This document shows positions 35,241-43,685 of a stretch of DNA of 64,000 bases, piece by piece. The position numbers were made by a program, and so were the translations under genes. How positions within the stretch are numbered: the first letter of the stretch is position 1; each line of letters starts with the position of its first letter. Source of the stretch: Nocardioides okcheonensis. Lineage in GTDB: Bacteria > Actinomycetota > Actinomycetes > Propionibacteriales > Nocardioidaceae. The notes under the pieces are model-generated. The model searched no databases. It had not been told where the DNA came from and saw nothing but the letters and a program-made list of their open reading frames with translations. The stretch covers positions 992,001 to 1,056,000 of the forward strand of contig NZ_CP087710.1 in the NCBI RefSeq assembly GCF_020991065.1. The letters are read 5' to 3'.

Positions 35241-35291
35241 ACTTGTCAGGCCGTGCATGGCCTGACAAGTTCAGCGAGAGCCTGACAAGTC
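35234..35291. repeat. 19-base-pair hairpin plus a third half-site
   Basis: The arm TCGCTGAACTTGTCAGGCC (35234-35252) pairs perfectly with 35259-35277 around the loop GTGCAT. A direct copy of the right-arm core, GCCTGACAAGT, occurs again at 35280-35290. It lies between two minus-strand genes and could act as terminator, processing signal or repeat element. Confidence 0.8.
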
Positions 35292-35306
35292 CGCGCTGCG
35301 CACCGG

Positions 35307-35831
35307 TCAGCGGCGGGTGGGGAACGGCCCCGCCGGTCCAATGCCCGCGTTGCCCATCCGGATCCCGGAGAACTCGCGGCCGGCCGCGCGGACCTCGGCG
35401 AAGTGCTCCTCGAGGTCGGGCAGCACCCGCAGCTCGATCCCGTGCCGGGAGTGCAGCCCGACCAGGTCGCCCACCTCGACCGGCGGCCCGAGCGGCTCGA
35501 CCGGGACAGTGGCGACCCACGCGTGCGGCCGGTCACCGAACGGCCGGAACGGCCCGGCGTCGAAACGGTAGGCGTGGAGCCGGGTCGTTCCGACCGCGCC
35601 GAGCCACGCCTCCTCGATCGTGTGGACCCGGTCCTCGGCACGGCCGTCGACCTGCACCCACGAGCACGCGCGCGGGCACTGGCGGGGGAACCAGTAGCAC
35701 GGGCTGTTGAGCGCATCGACGGCCCAGACGTACGCCTCCGGCTGCCGGGCGGTCGCGGCGACGTGCGGCACGAACCGCTCGATCGACGGGTCCTCGCTGA
35801 AGTGGAGGACCTCCCCGGGGCTCGGCAGCAC
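35307..35831 (-). CDS. DUF6886-like small protein
   Basis: A 174-residue protein with HFSEDPSIERFVPHVAATAR, VWAVDALNSPCYWFPRQCPR and LHAYRFDAGPFRPFG, a pattern I associate with the uncharacterised DUF6886 family. GTG 35831 is the closest start to the conserved HFSEDP block. A GTG 18 bases further upstream or a still longer form is possible, and no strong ribosome binding site decides. The downstream hairpin pair separates it from the DUF2332 gene. Confidence 0.6.
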   Translation of the reverse strand: MLPSPGEVLHFSEDPSIERFVPHVAATARQPEAYVWAVDALNSPCYWFPRQCPRACSWVQVDGRAEDRVHTIEEAWLGAVGTTRLHAYRFDAGPFRPFGDRPHAWVATVPVEPLGPPVEVGDLVGLHSRHGIELRVLPDLEEHFAEVRAAGREFSGIRMGNAGIGPAGPFPTRR

Positions 35832-35883
35832 CGCACCATGGTGCCCCACCTGGGACGGTGGATGGTGGAGCGCCGGGCCCGAC

Positions 35884-36609
35884 CTAGCGTCCCGCGGCTC
35901 CACCGTCGCCGTGGGCGACCTCCAGCGACGCCGCGATGACCACGTCGACGATCCGGGCCACCCGCTCCTCGCCCAGCTCGGGCACCACAGCGGCGACCCG
36001 GCGGGCGATCTCGGCCTCGCGGGCGGGGTCGCGCTCGGTGGAAGGCTTGACCGACTGGACGGCTCGGGTCAGCGCCGTACGCCGCGCGAGCACGTCACCG
36101 AGCACAAGGTCGGTCTCGTCGATCAGCCCGCGCAGGAACGCCACCGGGTCGGCGCCCGGCCACGCGACCCGGACGTCGGGCGCACGCTCCTCGTTGGCGC
36201 TGCCGTCGGTGCGCTCGAGCTCGAGGCAGCCGCGGCGCAGGTAGAAGTCGCGGGCGGGCCGGTTGGACTCGAAGACCCACAGGCAGAAGCCGTCCGGACG
36301 CCGGCTGGTGACGAGGTCGAAGAGCGCCGAGCCGACACCGCTGCCCTGCCACGCCGGGGCGACGTAGAGGTCGTCGAGCCAGGTCGGGGTGAACCGGGCG
36401 TAGCCGACCACCGCGCCGCCCGCCACCGCGACCCAGACGTCCTCGGCCGCGAGGTCCCACCCGGCGACCCAGGCCCGGACCTCCTCGTCGGTGTGCACGC
36501 CGGGCGGCATCGCGGGGACCGCGGCGGCGCGGGCTGCCAGGTGCACCGAGGCCACCTGCTCGAGGTCGCCGGCGCCCGCGGGACGCAGGGTCGGCTCAGG
36601 CGCCGTCAC
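35884..36609 (-). CDS. GNAT acetyltransferase fused to an AroQ-type chorismate mutase-like domain
   Basis: A 241-residue two-domain protein. Residues 1-150 form a GNAT domain ([20 protein letters not shown] acetyl-CoA motif, FYLRRGCLE). Residues 157-232 look like an all-helical AroQ chorismate mutase. R160, R177, K188, D194 and E198 reproduce the order and most spacings of the E. coli CM residues R11, R28, K39, D48 and E52 (17, 11 and 4 apart; the third gap is three shorter). The Ser near S84 is present (S228); a Gln88 equivalent is not evident. The GTG start overlaps the rluD 3' end by 14 bases. Whether the second domain converts chorismate or only binds it is unknown. Confidence 0.75.
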   Translation of the reverse strand: MTAPEPTLRPAGAGDLEQVASVHLAARAAAVPAMPPGVHTDEEVRAWVAGWDLAAEDVWVAVAGGAVVGYARFTPTWLDDLYVAPAWQGSGVGSALFDLVTSRRPDGFCLWVFESNRPARDFYLRRGCLELERTDGSANEERAPDVRVAWPGADPVAFLRGLIDETDLVLGDVLARRTALTRAVQSVKPSTERDPAREAEIARRVAAVVPELGEERVARIVDVVIAASLEVAHGDGGAAGR

Positions 36610-37534
36610 GGATGACCTCGAGGGCGTGGGCGAGGTCGTCGGGGTAGGTGGACTCGTAGGTGACGTACTCCCCCGACTCGGGGTGCTCGAACCCCAGCCG
36701 CATCGCGTGCAGCCACTGGCGCTCGAGCCCGAGGCGCGTGGCGAGGACGGGGTCCGCGCCGTAGGTCAGGTCGCCCACGCACGGGTGCTTGAGCGCGCTC
36801 ATGTGGACCCGGATCTGGTGGGTCCGGCCGGTCTCGAGGTGGATCTCCAGCAGGCTGGCGAACCGGTGCGCCTCGAGCGTCTCGTAGTGGGTCACGCTGT
36901 GCCGGCCGTCGGCCATGACGGCGAACTTGTAGTCGTGGTGCGGGTGTCGGCCGATCGGGGCGTCGACGGTGCCGGACAGCGGGTCCGGGTGGCCCTGCAC
37001 GAGCGCGTGGTAGGTCTTGTCGACCGTGCGGTGGCGGAACGCGTTCTTCAGCACCGAGTACGCGTGCTCGGACTTGCAGATCACCATCACGCCGCTGGTG
37101 CCGACGTCGAGGCGCTGCACGATGCCCTGGCGCTCGCTGGCGCCGCTGGTGGAGATCCGGAAGCCGGCGCCGGCGAGGTGGCCGACCACCGTCGGGCCGG
37201 TCCAGCCGGGCGACGGGTGGACCGCGACGCCGACGGGCTTGTCGATCACCACGATGGCGTCGTCGTCGTGGATGATCCGGATGCCCTCGACGATCTCGGG
37301 CACGACCTCGAGCGGGTCGGCCTCGACGGGGATGGTGACGTCCAGCATCGCCCCGGCGTCGACGCGGTCGCTCTTGCCGACGGCGGCGCCGTCGACCTGC
37401 ACCAGGCCCGCCGTGATCAGGTCGGCCGCGCGGGTGCGGGAGAAGCCGAACATCCGCGCCATGGCGGCGTCGACCCGCTCACCGGCGAGGCCGTCGGGAA
37501 CGAACACCGTGCGCTGGTCGGCGTGGCCGCTCAT
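36596..37534 (-). CDS. rluD: Ribosomal large subunit pseudouridine synthase, RluD family
   Basis: A 312-residue protein with an N-terminal S4 RNA-binding domain ([33 protein letters not shown]) and an RluA-family catalytic domain. The catalytic Asp lies in [16 protein letters not shown], and [10 protein letters not shown] follows. By analogy it modifies 23S rRNA uridines. It lies eight bases after lspA, the classic lspA-rluD pair. ATG 37534 starts the S4-containing protein; the longer open frame upstream belongs to lspA sequence. Confidence 0.9.
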   Translation of the reverse strand: MSGHADQRTVFVPDGLAGERVDAAMARMFGFSRTRAADLITAGLVQVDGAAVGKSDRVDAGAMLDVTIPVEADPLEVVPEIVEGIRIIHDDDAIVVIDKPVGVAVHPSPGWTGPTVVGHLAGAGFRISTSGASERQGIVQRLDVGTSGVMVICKSEHAYSVLKNAFRHRTVDKTYHALVQGHPDPLSGTVDAPIGRHPHHDYKFAVMADGRHSVTHYETLEAHRFASLLEIHLETGRTHQIRVHMSALKHPCVGDLTYGADPVLATRLGLERQWLHAMRLGFEHPESGEYVTYESTYPDDLAHALEVIRDGA

Positions 37535-37542
37535 CGCCGCCC

Positions 37543-38118
37543 TCACCCGTCCTGCTCGTCGGCGTCCGACCGCTCGGACTCGCGAGTGCCGTCCAGCGCG
37601 ATCCCGCGGAAGGTCTGCAGGATGATCAGGCCGGCGGCGACGTTGATGCACACGTCGGCGAGGTTGAAGACCGGCCAGTTCGGCAGCATCAGGAAGTCGA
37701 CGACGTGCCCGTGGAGCGGCTCGGGGTCGCGGACCAGGCGATCGGTCAGGTTGCCGCCCACCCCGCCCAGCAGCAGGCCGAGGGCCAGCGCCCAGCCGGT
37801 GCTGGCGATCCGGCGGCTGAGCCAGAGCACCACGGCCACGGCCACCATCGCCAGGCAGGTGAAGACGATCGTGAAGTCCGTGCCGGTGCTGAAGGCCGCA
37901 CCGGGGTTGAAGGTCAGGTGCAGGGTGAACCAGTCACCGAAGACCGGCACGTCGCCGTCGGCGAGCGCCGACAGCGCCCACTGCTTCGTGCCGAGGTCGA
38001 GCGCGTAGGCCACGACCGCGACTGCGACGAAGACGAGCCGGGCGCCGGAGCGGCGACCGGGAGGCCTCTGGACGGTCTGGTCGCTGGAGTTCAGCGACGC
38101 TCCTCGCGCTGCTTGCAT
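37543..38118 (-). CDS. lspA: Lipoprotein signal peptidase
   Basis: A 191-residue membrane aspartyl protease that cleaves prolipoproteins. Four hydrophobic segments and the catalytic Asp blocks [11 protein letters not shown] and [11 protein letters not shown] are present, as is FNPGAAFS. The start is uncertain. ATG 38118 overlaps the TraR/DksA gene by 28 bases and lacks a ribosome binding site. An AGGAG at the end of that gene is followed only by a CTG in frame, with no ATG or GTG before the first membrane helix. Confidence 0.9.
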   Translation of the reverse strand: MQAARGASLNSSDQTVQRPPGRRSGARLVFVAVAVVAYALDLGTKQWALSALADGDVPVFGDWFTLHLTFNPGAAFSTGTDFTIVFTCLAMVAVAVVLWLSRRIASTGWALALGLLLGGVGGNLTDRLVRDPEPLHGHVVDFLMLPNWPVFNLADVCINVAAGLIILQTFRGIALDGTRESERSDADEQDG

Positions 38119-38984
38119 GACATGCACAGTGTGGCATGCGGCACCGCCATCAACCGATTCTTGCCGATGGGGTTGCCGCACGACTCGCACACGCCGTAGG
38201 TGCCGTCGTCGATGCGTGCCAGCGCGCGCTCGAGCTGGACCAGCATCTCGCGCTCCTTGGCGAGCACGGTGAGCTCGTGGTCGCGCTCGAAGCTCGACGC
38301 ACCGACGTCGGCCTGGTCGTGGCCGGCGCCGTCACCGGCGTCGCGCATCAGGCCGGCGAGCTCGGCCTCGGCCTCGCCCACCGACGTGGTGAGCCGCTCG
38401 TGGTGCTCGCGCAGCTCCGTCACCACCTCGTCGAGCTCGGCACGGGTCCACGCCGACTCCTGCTCGAGCACGACGAGCGACGACGGGGTGGCCTTGCGGG
38501 GCGCGGTCTTCTTCACCGGGGCCTTCTTCACAGGAGTAGGGGCCGTCTTCGTCGCGGCCGTCGTGGGAGCAGTCTTCTGCGCCGAGGTCTTCTTCGCAGG
38601 GGTTTTTCGCGCAGCGGTCGTCTTCGCGGGGGCCGCGCTCGCCGCCGTCTTCTTTGCCGCCGTCTTCTTCGCCGCGGGCTTCGTGGCCGGGGCCTTCTTC
38701 GCCGCGGCTGCCTTCTTCTCCGGCGTCTTCTTCGCCGGCGCCTTCGTGGCGGCGGTCTTCTTCGCCGGCGCCTTGGTGGCGGCGGTCTTCTTCGCCGGCG
38801 CCTTGGTCGCGGGGGCCTTCTTCGCCGGCGCCTTCGTGGCGGGGGCCTTCTTCGCCGGCGCCTTCGTGGCGGGAGCCTTCTTCGCCGGCGCCGCAGGGGA
38901 AGCCGAGGACCCGCGGCGCCCGATCACGCGCTTCGCGGCGGCCGCGGCGCTCCCGGCCAGGGACTTGCGCGTAGTGCCAGCCAT
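38091..38984 (-). CDS. TraR/DksA zinc-finger protein with a long histone H1-like basic tail
   Basis: A 297-residue protein. Residues about 30-170 are Lys/Ala/Pro repeats of the KKAPATKAPA type, resembling eukaryotic H1 or mycobacterial HU tails and likely to bind DNA or RNA. The C-terminal about 110 residues are a DksA/TraR module: a coiled-coil pair, then C-x2-C-x17-C-x2-C. DksA-type proteins bind RNA polymerase through the secondary channel; whether this one does is untested. It sits between wag31 and lspA, as in Streptomyces. ATG 38984 gives MAGTTRKS; a longer in-frame start lies upstream. Confidence 0.85.
   Translation of the reverse strand: MAGTTRKSLAGSAAAAAKRVIGRRGSSASPAAPAKKAPATKAPAKKAPATKAPAKKAPATKAPAKKTAATKAPAKKTAATKAPAKKTPEKKAAAAKKAPATKPAAKKTAAKKTAASAAPAKTTAARKTPAKKTSAQKTAPTTAATKTAPTPVKKAPVKKTAPRKATPSSLVVLEQESAWTRAELDEVVTELREHHERLTTSVGEAEAELAGLMRDAGDGAGHDQADVGASSFERDHELTVLAKEREMLVQLERALARIDDGTYGVCESCGNPIGKNRLMAVPHATLCMSCKQREERR
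38731..38892. repeat. 30-base tandem repeat encoding the KKAPATKAPA tail
   Basis: A 30-base unit (beginning TTCGCCGGCGCCTTCGTGGC) repeats at 38731, 38761, 38791, 38821 and 38851 with a partial unit at 38881. As it is a multiple of three, copy-number change would lengthen or shorten the tail by ten residues without a frameshift. Confidence 0.9.
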
Positions 38985-39087
38985 CTCCGAGGGCCTCCAG
39001 CCATGCATCGGGTGTGGTGGGCACCACACGTGGCACGGAGGTTAGCCGCTCCCCCGGGACCACCCAAGACCGGCTCGCCGGAAATGC

Positions 39088-39121
39088 CGCTCGGCCCACC
39101 CCCGAGGGGGTGGGCCGAGCG
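39088..39121 (-). terminator. Strong hairpin downstream of wag31
   Basis: A 16-base-pair perfect stem (39088-39103 with 39106-39121, containing GGCCCACCCCC) with a two-base loop lies 22 bases after the wag31 stop, in the 158-base gap before the TraR/DksA gene. A short TTT follows on the minus strand. Confidence 0.7.
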
Positions 39122-39142
39122 TGGGTCGTGCGGGAGCCGGGA

Positions 39143-39883
39143 TCAGTTCTCGTCGTCGCCCAGCACCGAGCGGAGCCGCTTGGGCGCGCTGCCGGTGTCG
39201 ACGGGAGCCTGGCTCTCGGAGCCGTTGGAGAGGGACTCCAGCTGCTGGGTGAAGTAGGTCTTCAGGCGCGAGCGGTACTCGCGCTCGAAGGCCCGCAGCG
39301 TCTCGACGTCGCTGTTGAGCTTGTCGCGCTCCTTCTCCAGGTCGCCGAACATCTGCTGGCGGCGCTCGGCGGTCTCGGAGTCGAGCATCTGCGAACGCTG
39401 ACGGGCGTCGGCCTCCATGCGGTCGGCCTTGGTCTTCGACTCGGCCTCGAGGCGCTCGGCCTTGGTGCGGGCGGCGCCGACGATGCGGTCCGCCTCGTTC
39501 TTCGCGTCCTCGACGAGCTCGTCGGCGTTGCGCGTGGCGATCTCGAGCAGGCGGGCCGCGGCGTTGGAGGCGTCGGCGACGGTCTCGACCCGCATCGTCT
39601 GCACCGGGGCGGCGACGGGGGCGGGAGCCGCGACCGGCTCGGGCTCGGGCTCCGGCTCGGGCTCGGGGACCGCGGCGGGCGCGAACGAGGCCGGAGCGGG
39701 CGCCGGGGCACCGGACTGGGCCGCCGAGAGCTTGGACCGGAGGTCGTCGTTCTCCTTGGTGAGCCGGGCGAGCTCGGCCTCGACCTCGTCGAGGAACTGG
39801 TCCACCTCGCCCATGTCGTAGCCCTCGCGGAGACGGACAGGCGTAAAGCGCTTGTTGCTCACGTCCTCAGGCGTCAGCGGCAT
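39143..39883 (-). CDS. wag31: DivIVA/Wag31 polar growth protein
   Basis: A 246-residue protein. The N-terminal membrane-curvature domain reads MPLTPEDVSNKRFTPVRL then REGYDMGEVDQFLDEVEAEL. A Pro/Ala/Glu linker (PEPEPEPEPEP) follows, then a long coiled coil rich in A/E/K/R (about 115-215). It marks cell poles and septa and recruits wall synthesis. ATG 39883 is preceded by TGAGG. The upstream ATGs at 39916 and 39940 would add non-conserved residues. Confidence 0.92.
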   Translation of the reverse strand: MPLTPEDVSNKRFTPVRLREGYDMGEVDQFLDEVEAELARLTKENDDLRSKLSAAQSGAPAPAPASFAPAAVPEPEPEPEPEPVAAPAPVAAPVQTMRVETVADASNAAARLLEIATRNADELVEDAKNEADRIVGAARTKAERLEAESKTKADRMEADARQRSQMLDSETAERRQQMFGDLEKERDKLNSDVETLRAFEREYRSRLKTYFTQQLESLSNGSESQAPVDTGSAPKRLRSVLGDDEN

Positions 39884-39936
39884 GACCTCACCCAAACTTT
39901 CACTCTTCGAATTCATGGTGGCTCTGCTGTCAGGAG

Positions 39937-39942
39937 ACAATA
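39937..39942 (-). promoter_or_regulatory. Candidate -10 element for wag31
   Basis: TATTGT on the minus strand is 53 bases before the wag31 ATG, in the 118-base gap after the yggT-like gene. No good -35 is seen. Confidence 0.35.
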
Positions 39943-40001
39943 GCGCCCGGACTCGTGCGGGGCACAGTGACCCTTGTGACTGGTGGTTCTGGCGCGGGAC
40001 G

Positions 40002-40295
40002 TCAGACCTGGAAGACCGTGCGGACCACGGAGAGCAGCAGCCAGGCGGCGACCATCACCAGCAGGAAGCTGAGGTCGAGCGCGACCTGCCCGATCCGCAA
40101 CGGCGGGACCACCTTGCGCAGCGCGACGATCGGCGGATCGGTCGCGGAGTAGACGCCCTCGAGCGCCACCAGCAGCGGGCCGCGGGGCTCCCAGCGACGC
40201 GCGAACACCTGCACCCAGTCGACGATGAACCTGATCCAGAGCAGGCCGATGAAGACGAGCAGGATGGTCGCGAGGAGCTGGCCGATGATCTGCAC
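40002..40295 (-). CDS. YggT family membrane protein
   Basis: A 97-residue protein with two hydrophobic segments (about 5-28 and 70-92) and the family motif WIRFIVDWVQVFARRWEPRG followed by YSATDPPIVALRKVVPPL. In actinobacteria it lies between sepF and divIVA and is linked to division or membrane organisation. The GTG start at 40295 is 14 bases after sepF, so it is probably cotranscribed. Confidence 0.88.
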   Translation of the reverse strand: MQIIGQLLATILLVFIGLLWIRFIVDWVQVFARRWEPRGPLLVALEGVYSATDPPIVALRKVVPPLRIGQVALDLSFLLVMVAAWLLLSVVRTVFQV

Positions 40296-40309
40296 GGGTT
40301 AAGGATGCC

Positions 40310-40792
40310 TCAGCTCTGGTTGAAGAACCCGTCCTCGGCCATCCGCTGCTTGTCCTCGGCCGAGATCGCCACGTTGGGCGGCGAGAGCAGGAAGACCTTG
40401 TTGGTCACCCGCTCGATCGAGCCACGGGTGGCGAAGATCAGGCCGGCCGCGAAGTCGACGAGGCGCTTGGCGTCGTTGTCGTCCATCTCGCTGAGGTTCA
40501 TGATCACCGGGGTGCCGTCGCGGTAGTTCTCCCCGACCAGGCGAGCCTCGTTGTAGTTGCGGGGGTGCAGGGTGGTGATGCGGCTCAACTCGGCCACGAC
40601 TCCTGTCTGGACCGGGGCCGGACGACGGCGCTCGGCGAGGTCGGACACGGGGGCAGGGCGACGGTCACGGGCGACCGGGCGCTCGTCGACGGGCTCGTGG
40701 GTCGACGTCTCGGACTCGTCGTAGTCGTCGTAGTGGCCGGTGTCCTCGAGCAGGCCGAGGTACTCGCCGATCTTGCGCATCGCGCCGCTCAT
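40310..40792 (-). CDS. sepF: Cell division protein SepF
   Basis: A 160-residue protein. The N-terminus [17 protein letters not shown] is the amphipathic membrane-binding helix. A charged linker follows, then the beta-rich domain that binds the FtsZ C-terminus ([56 protein letters not shown]). It tethers the Z ring to the membrane in actinobacteria. GGAGG lies 10 bases before ATG 40792. Confidence 0.94.
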   Translation of the reverse strand: MSGAMRKIGEYLGLLEDTGHYDDYDESETSTHEPVDERPVARDRRPAPVSDLAERRRPAPVQTGVVAELSRITTLHPRNYNEARLVGENYRDGTPVIMNLSEMDDNDAKRLVDFAAGLIFATRGSIERVTNKVFLLSPPNVAISAEDKQRMAEDGFFNQS

Positions 40793-40814
40793 GAGACTGA
40801 TCCTCCGCTAGACG

Positions 40815-40856
40815 AGGTGCCCGGTCCCGGGCACCTGGTGACAATTGTTGACATTA
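40815..40856 (-). promoter_or_regulatory. sepF upstream region: hairpin and A+T-rich palindrome
   Basis: A 10-base-pair inverted repeat (AGGTGCCCGG at 40815-40824 and its complement at 40827-40836) and the palindrome ACAATTGT (40841-40848) lie before sepF. Minus-strand TAATGT (40856-40851) overlaps the yggS TAA stop and could be a -10. Together this could be a sepF-specific promoter. Confidence 0.35.
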
Positions 40857-41555
40857 CTGGACCGTGGGCCTCGGACCGAGGACCGCGGACCCGACACGCA
40901 CGTGTGTCGCACCGCACGCGATCGCCTGCTCGAGGTCACCGCTCATCCCGGCGGAGAGCACGGTGGCCCGGGGGTGGTCGCGCACGAACCCGGCGCGCAC
41001 CTCCGCGAGGCGCGCGAAGGCCGTCGCGGGGTCCTCGCCGAGCGGCGCGACGGCCATCAGGCCCCGCAGCCGGAGCGGCTCGGACTCCTCCACGCGCGCG
41101 GCCAGGTCCGGCAGCGCGGCCGGGTCGACACCGGAGCGGTGGTCGGCACCGGGCGGGTCGAGGCTGACCTGGAGCAGGACCTCGACGTCGCGCCCGCGCG
41201 CCTCGGCGCCGCGCGCGAGCGGGCCGACCAGCTTGGCCCGGTCGACGGACTCCACGACGTCGGCGTAGGCGGCGACCGCGGCCGCCTTGTTGGACTGCAG
41301 TCCGCCGATGAAGTGCCAGCGCAGCCCGAGGTCGGCACACTCCTCCGCCTTGGCCTCGGCCTCCTGGTGGCGGTTCTCCCCCACGTCGGTGACCCCGAGG
41401 TCGGCGAGCAGCCGCACGTCGGAGGCGGGGAAGAACTTGGTGACCACGACGAGCGACACCTCGCCGGCATCGCGGCCCGCCCCGGTGCAGGCGACGTCGA
41501 TGCGACGTCGTACGGCCGCGAGGTTGGCGGCGAGCTCGTCGGCGCGGGGGCTCAC
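40854..41555 (-). CDS. yggS: YggS family PLP-binding protein
   Basis: A 233-residue alanine-racemase-fold PLP homeostasis protein. PLP Lys is in VVVTKFFPASDVRLL, and other blocks are GENRHQEAEAKAEE, WHFIGGLQSNKA, VDRAKL and LRGLMAVAP. It is not a racemase; it keeps cellular PLP balanced. GTG 41555 overlaps the pgeF stop (GTGA). It lies between ftsZ and sepF, the conserved actinobacterial position. Confidence 0.9.
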   Translation of the reverse strand: MSPRADELAANLAAVRRRIDVACTGAGRDAGEVSLVVVTKFFPASDVRLLADLGVTDVGENRHQEAEAKAEECADLGLRWHFIGGLQSNKAAAVAAYADVVESVDRAKLVGPLARGAEARGRDVEVLLQVSLDPPGADHRSGVDPAALPDLAARVEESEPLRLRGLMAVAPLGEDPATAFARLAEVRAGFVRDHPRATVLSAGMSGDLEQAIACGATHVRVGSAVLGPRPTVQ

Positions 41556-42244
41556 GTGTGGCTCCAGATCGCGCCGGCGAAGCGGGTGGCGGCGGCCCCG
41601 TCGCGGCGGTAGGACGGCCAGGCGTGGTCCTCGCGGGTGCACACCCCGACGGCCCGGACGTCGGTGATCCCGGCCGCGTCGAGCTGGGCGCGCACGCCGC
41701 CCCCGAGGTCGAGCGCCGGGGTGCCCCACGACGTCGTCGAGCGGGCCTCGGGGACGAGCGCCGCCACCTCGTCCTGCAGGTCGGCCGGGACCTCGTAGCA
41801 GGACCCGCACACGTGCGGGCCGATCCACGCGACGCGGGGGTCCGCGCCCTCATCGCGCAGCGCCGCCACGGTCGCGGGCACGACGCCGGCCGCGAGGCCG
41901 GGACGACCCGCGTGGGCCGCGCCGACCCAGCCGGACGCCGGGTCCGCGAGCAGCACGGGGACGCAGTCGGCCGCACGGGCCAGCAGCGCCACCGCCGGGC
42001 GCGACGTCACGAGCGCGTCGCACGCGGGCGGCGTCGTGGACGGCGCGGCCACCACGACGACGTCGGCGCCGTGGACCTGGCGCATGAGGACGGGCGTCGC
42101 CCCCGTGGCCTCGGCGACCCGGCGCAACGACTCCGCGCGCACCGCGTCGGGCGCGGCGTCACCGAGGTCGAGGCCGACGTCGGTGAAGGCGACCTCGATC
42201 ACGAGGTCGCCTTCGATCCGGTCCTGGTGGTGCAGCGTGGTCAC
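41552..42244 (-). CDS. pgeF: Peptidoglycan editing factor (laccase-domain protein)
   Basis: A 230-residue protein of the DUF152/PgeF family. Key residues are in MRQVHGADVVVV, RAADCVPVLLADP, GWVGAAHAGRPGLAAG and GPHVCGSCYEVP, giving the His-Cys-His metal site. PgeF removes wrongly incorporated residues from peptidoglycan precursors. The GTG at 42244 is four bases after the ftsZ stop. Confidence 0.88.
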   Translation of the reverse strand: MTTLHHQDRIEGDLVIEVAFTDVGLDLGDAAPDAVRAESLRRVAEATGATPVLMRQVHGADVVVVAAPSTTPPACDALVTSRPAVALLARAADCVPVLLADPASGWVGAAHAGRPGLAAGVVPATVAALRDEGADPRVAWIGPHVCGSCYEVPADLQDEVAALVPEARSTTSWGTPALDLGGGVRAQLDAAGITDVRAVGVCTREDHAWPSYRRDGAAATRFAGAIWSHT

Positions 42245-42248
42245 GAGC

Positions 42249-43481
42249 TCACTTCAGGAAGTCGGGCACGTCGAGGTCGTCGTCGTCGAACTGGACCTGA
42301 CGGGCCGGGCGCGGGGGCGCGGACTGCTGGGCCGGCTGCTCGGTCGTGCGGGCCGGCGCCTGCGCCGGGCGGGACTCGCCGGTCGACGGCGCGAAGGTCG
42401 GCGCCGGACGCTCGGTGGACTCGGCGCGGGAGGCGGGCTTGGACGCGAGCTGCTGGGCGGCCGCCCGGGTCTCCTCCTGGGTCTGGGCGGGCGCGTGCTG
42501 ACGCAGCACGTTGCCGTCCTGGCGCCGCTTGGGCATGCCGCCGTCGAAGCCGGCGGCGATCACGGTGACCCGCACCTCGTCGCCGAGCGCGTCGTCGATG
42601 GTGGCGCCGAAGATGATGTTGGCCTCGGCGTGCGCGGCCTGCGACACGAGGGCGGCCGCCTCGTTGATCTCGAACAGGCCGAGGTCGGAACCGCCGGCGA
42701 TCGAGAGCAGCACGCCGTGGGCGCCCTCGATGCTGGCCTCGAGCAGCGGGCTGGAGACCGCCATCTCGGCGGCCGCGACCGCGCGGTCCTCGCCGCGCGC
42801 CGAGCCGATGCCCATGAGCGCGGAGCCGGCGTTGGCCATGACCGACTTCACGTCCGCGAAGTCGAGGTTGATCAGGCCGGGGGTGGTGATCAGGTCGGTG
42901 ATGCCCGAGACACCCTGGAGCAGGACCTGGTCGGCCTGCTTGAAGGCGTCGAGGATCGACACGCTGCGGTCGGTGATCGAGAGCAGCCGGTCGTTCGGGA
43001 TCACGATGAGGGTGTCGACCTCCTCGCGGAGCTGGCTGATCCCCTCCTCGGCCGAGTTGGCGCGGCGCCGGCCCTCGAAGGCGAACGGCCGGGTCACGAC
43101 GCCGATGGTCAGGGCGCCGAGCGAGCGGGCGATCCGGGCCACGACGGGCGCGCCGCCGGTGCCGGTGCCGCCGCCCTCGCCGGCGGTGACGAAGACCATG
43201 TCGGCCCCCTTGAGGACCTCCTCGATCTCGTCGGCGTGGTCCTCGGCCGCCTTGGCGCCCACCTCGGGGTTGGCGCCGGCGCCGAGGCCGCGGGTGAGCT
43301 CACGACCGATGTCGAGCTTGACGTCGGCGTCGCTCATGAGGAGTGCCTGGGCGTCGGTGTTGATCGCGATGAACTCGACGCCCTTGAGGCCGACCTCGAT
43401 CATCCGGTTGACGGCGTTGACGCCTCCGCCACCGATGCCCACGACCTTGATGATCGCCAGGTAGTTCTGCGCTGCTGCCAC
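42249..43481 (-). CDS. ftsZ: Cell division GTPase FtsZ
   Basis: A 410-residue tubulin homologue forming the Z ring. The G-box is [15 protein letters not shown] (about 101-115), with [18 protein letters not shown] at the N-terminus and [14 protein letters not shown] in the core. The disordered Ala/Pro/Arg linker ends in the conserved tail [12 protein letters not shown] that binds SepF and FtsW. GTG 43481 starts [18 protein letters not shown] lies upstream. The 204-base gap to ftsQ may hold its own promoter. Confidence 0.97.
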   Translation of the reverse strand: MAAAQNYLAIIKVVGIGGGGVNAVNRMIEVGLKGVEFIAINTDAQALLMSDADVKLDIGRELTRGLGAGANPEVGAKAAEDHADEIEEVLKGADMVFVTAGEGGGTGTGGAPVVARIARSLGALTIGVVTRPFAFEGRRRANSAEEGISQLREEVDTLIVIPNDRLLSITDRSVSILDAFKQADQVLLQGVSGITDLITTPGLINLDFADVKSVMANAGSALMGIGSARGEDRAVAAAEMAVSSPLLEASIEGAHGVLLSIAGGSDLGLFEINEAAALVSQAAHAEANIIFGATIDDALGDEVRVTVIAAGFDGGMPKRRQDGNVLRQHAPAQTQEETRAAAQQLASKPASRAESTERPAPTFAPSTGESRPAQAPARTTEQPAQQSAPPRPARQVQFDDDDLDVPDFLK

Positions 43482-43553
43482 GGCTCCGGGGCCTTCCTTG
43501 AGAGGTGCTGGGGTACGAGTTCTGAGGACGGGGTCGACCCTCCGGCGTGCCAC

Positions 43554-43593
43554 GGAACCCTAACCGTGAGCCTGAGGGTTATAGTTATGTCAA
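43554..43593 (-). promoter_or_regulatory. A+T-rich promoter/operator candidate upstream of ftsZ
   Basis: Minus-strand TTGACATAACTATAAC (plus 43578-43593) is the most A+T-rich site in the ftsQ-ftsZ gap and includes a consensus -35. An inverted repeat AACCCT...AGGGTT (plus 43556-43580 region) lies just downstream. A correctly spaced -10 was not found, so the arrangement is unproven. Confidence 0.35.
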
Positions 43594-43685
43594 CCTCGTC
43601 ATGCGGAAGACAGTAGGCAGCGCGCGCCGCGATTCGTCGGCAGACACGCCCGGGGACGACGACCCGACGAACTTTTCTGCGGCGC

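Noticed and set aside
38731..38892. 30-base periodic repeat as CRISPR or satellite
   Set aside because: It lies in frame within the TraR/DksA gene and encodes the KKAPATKAPA tail.
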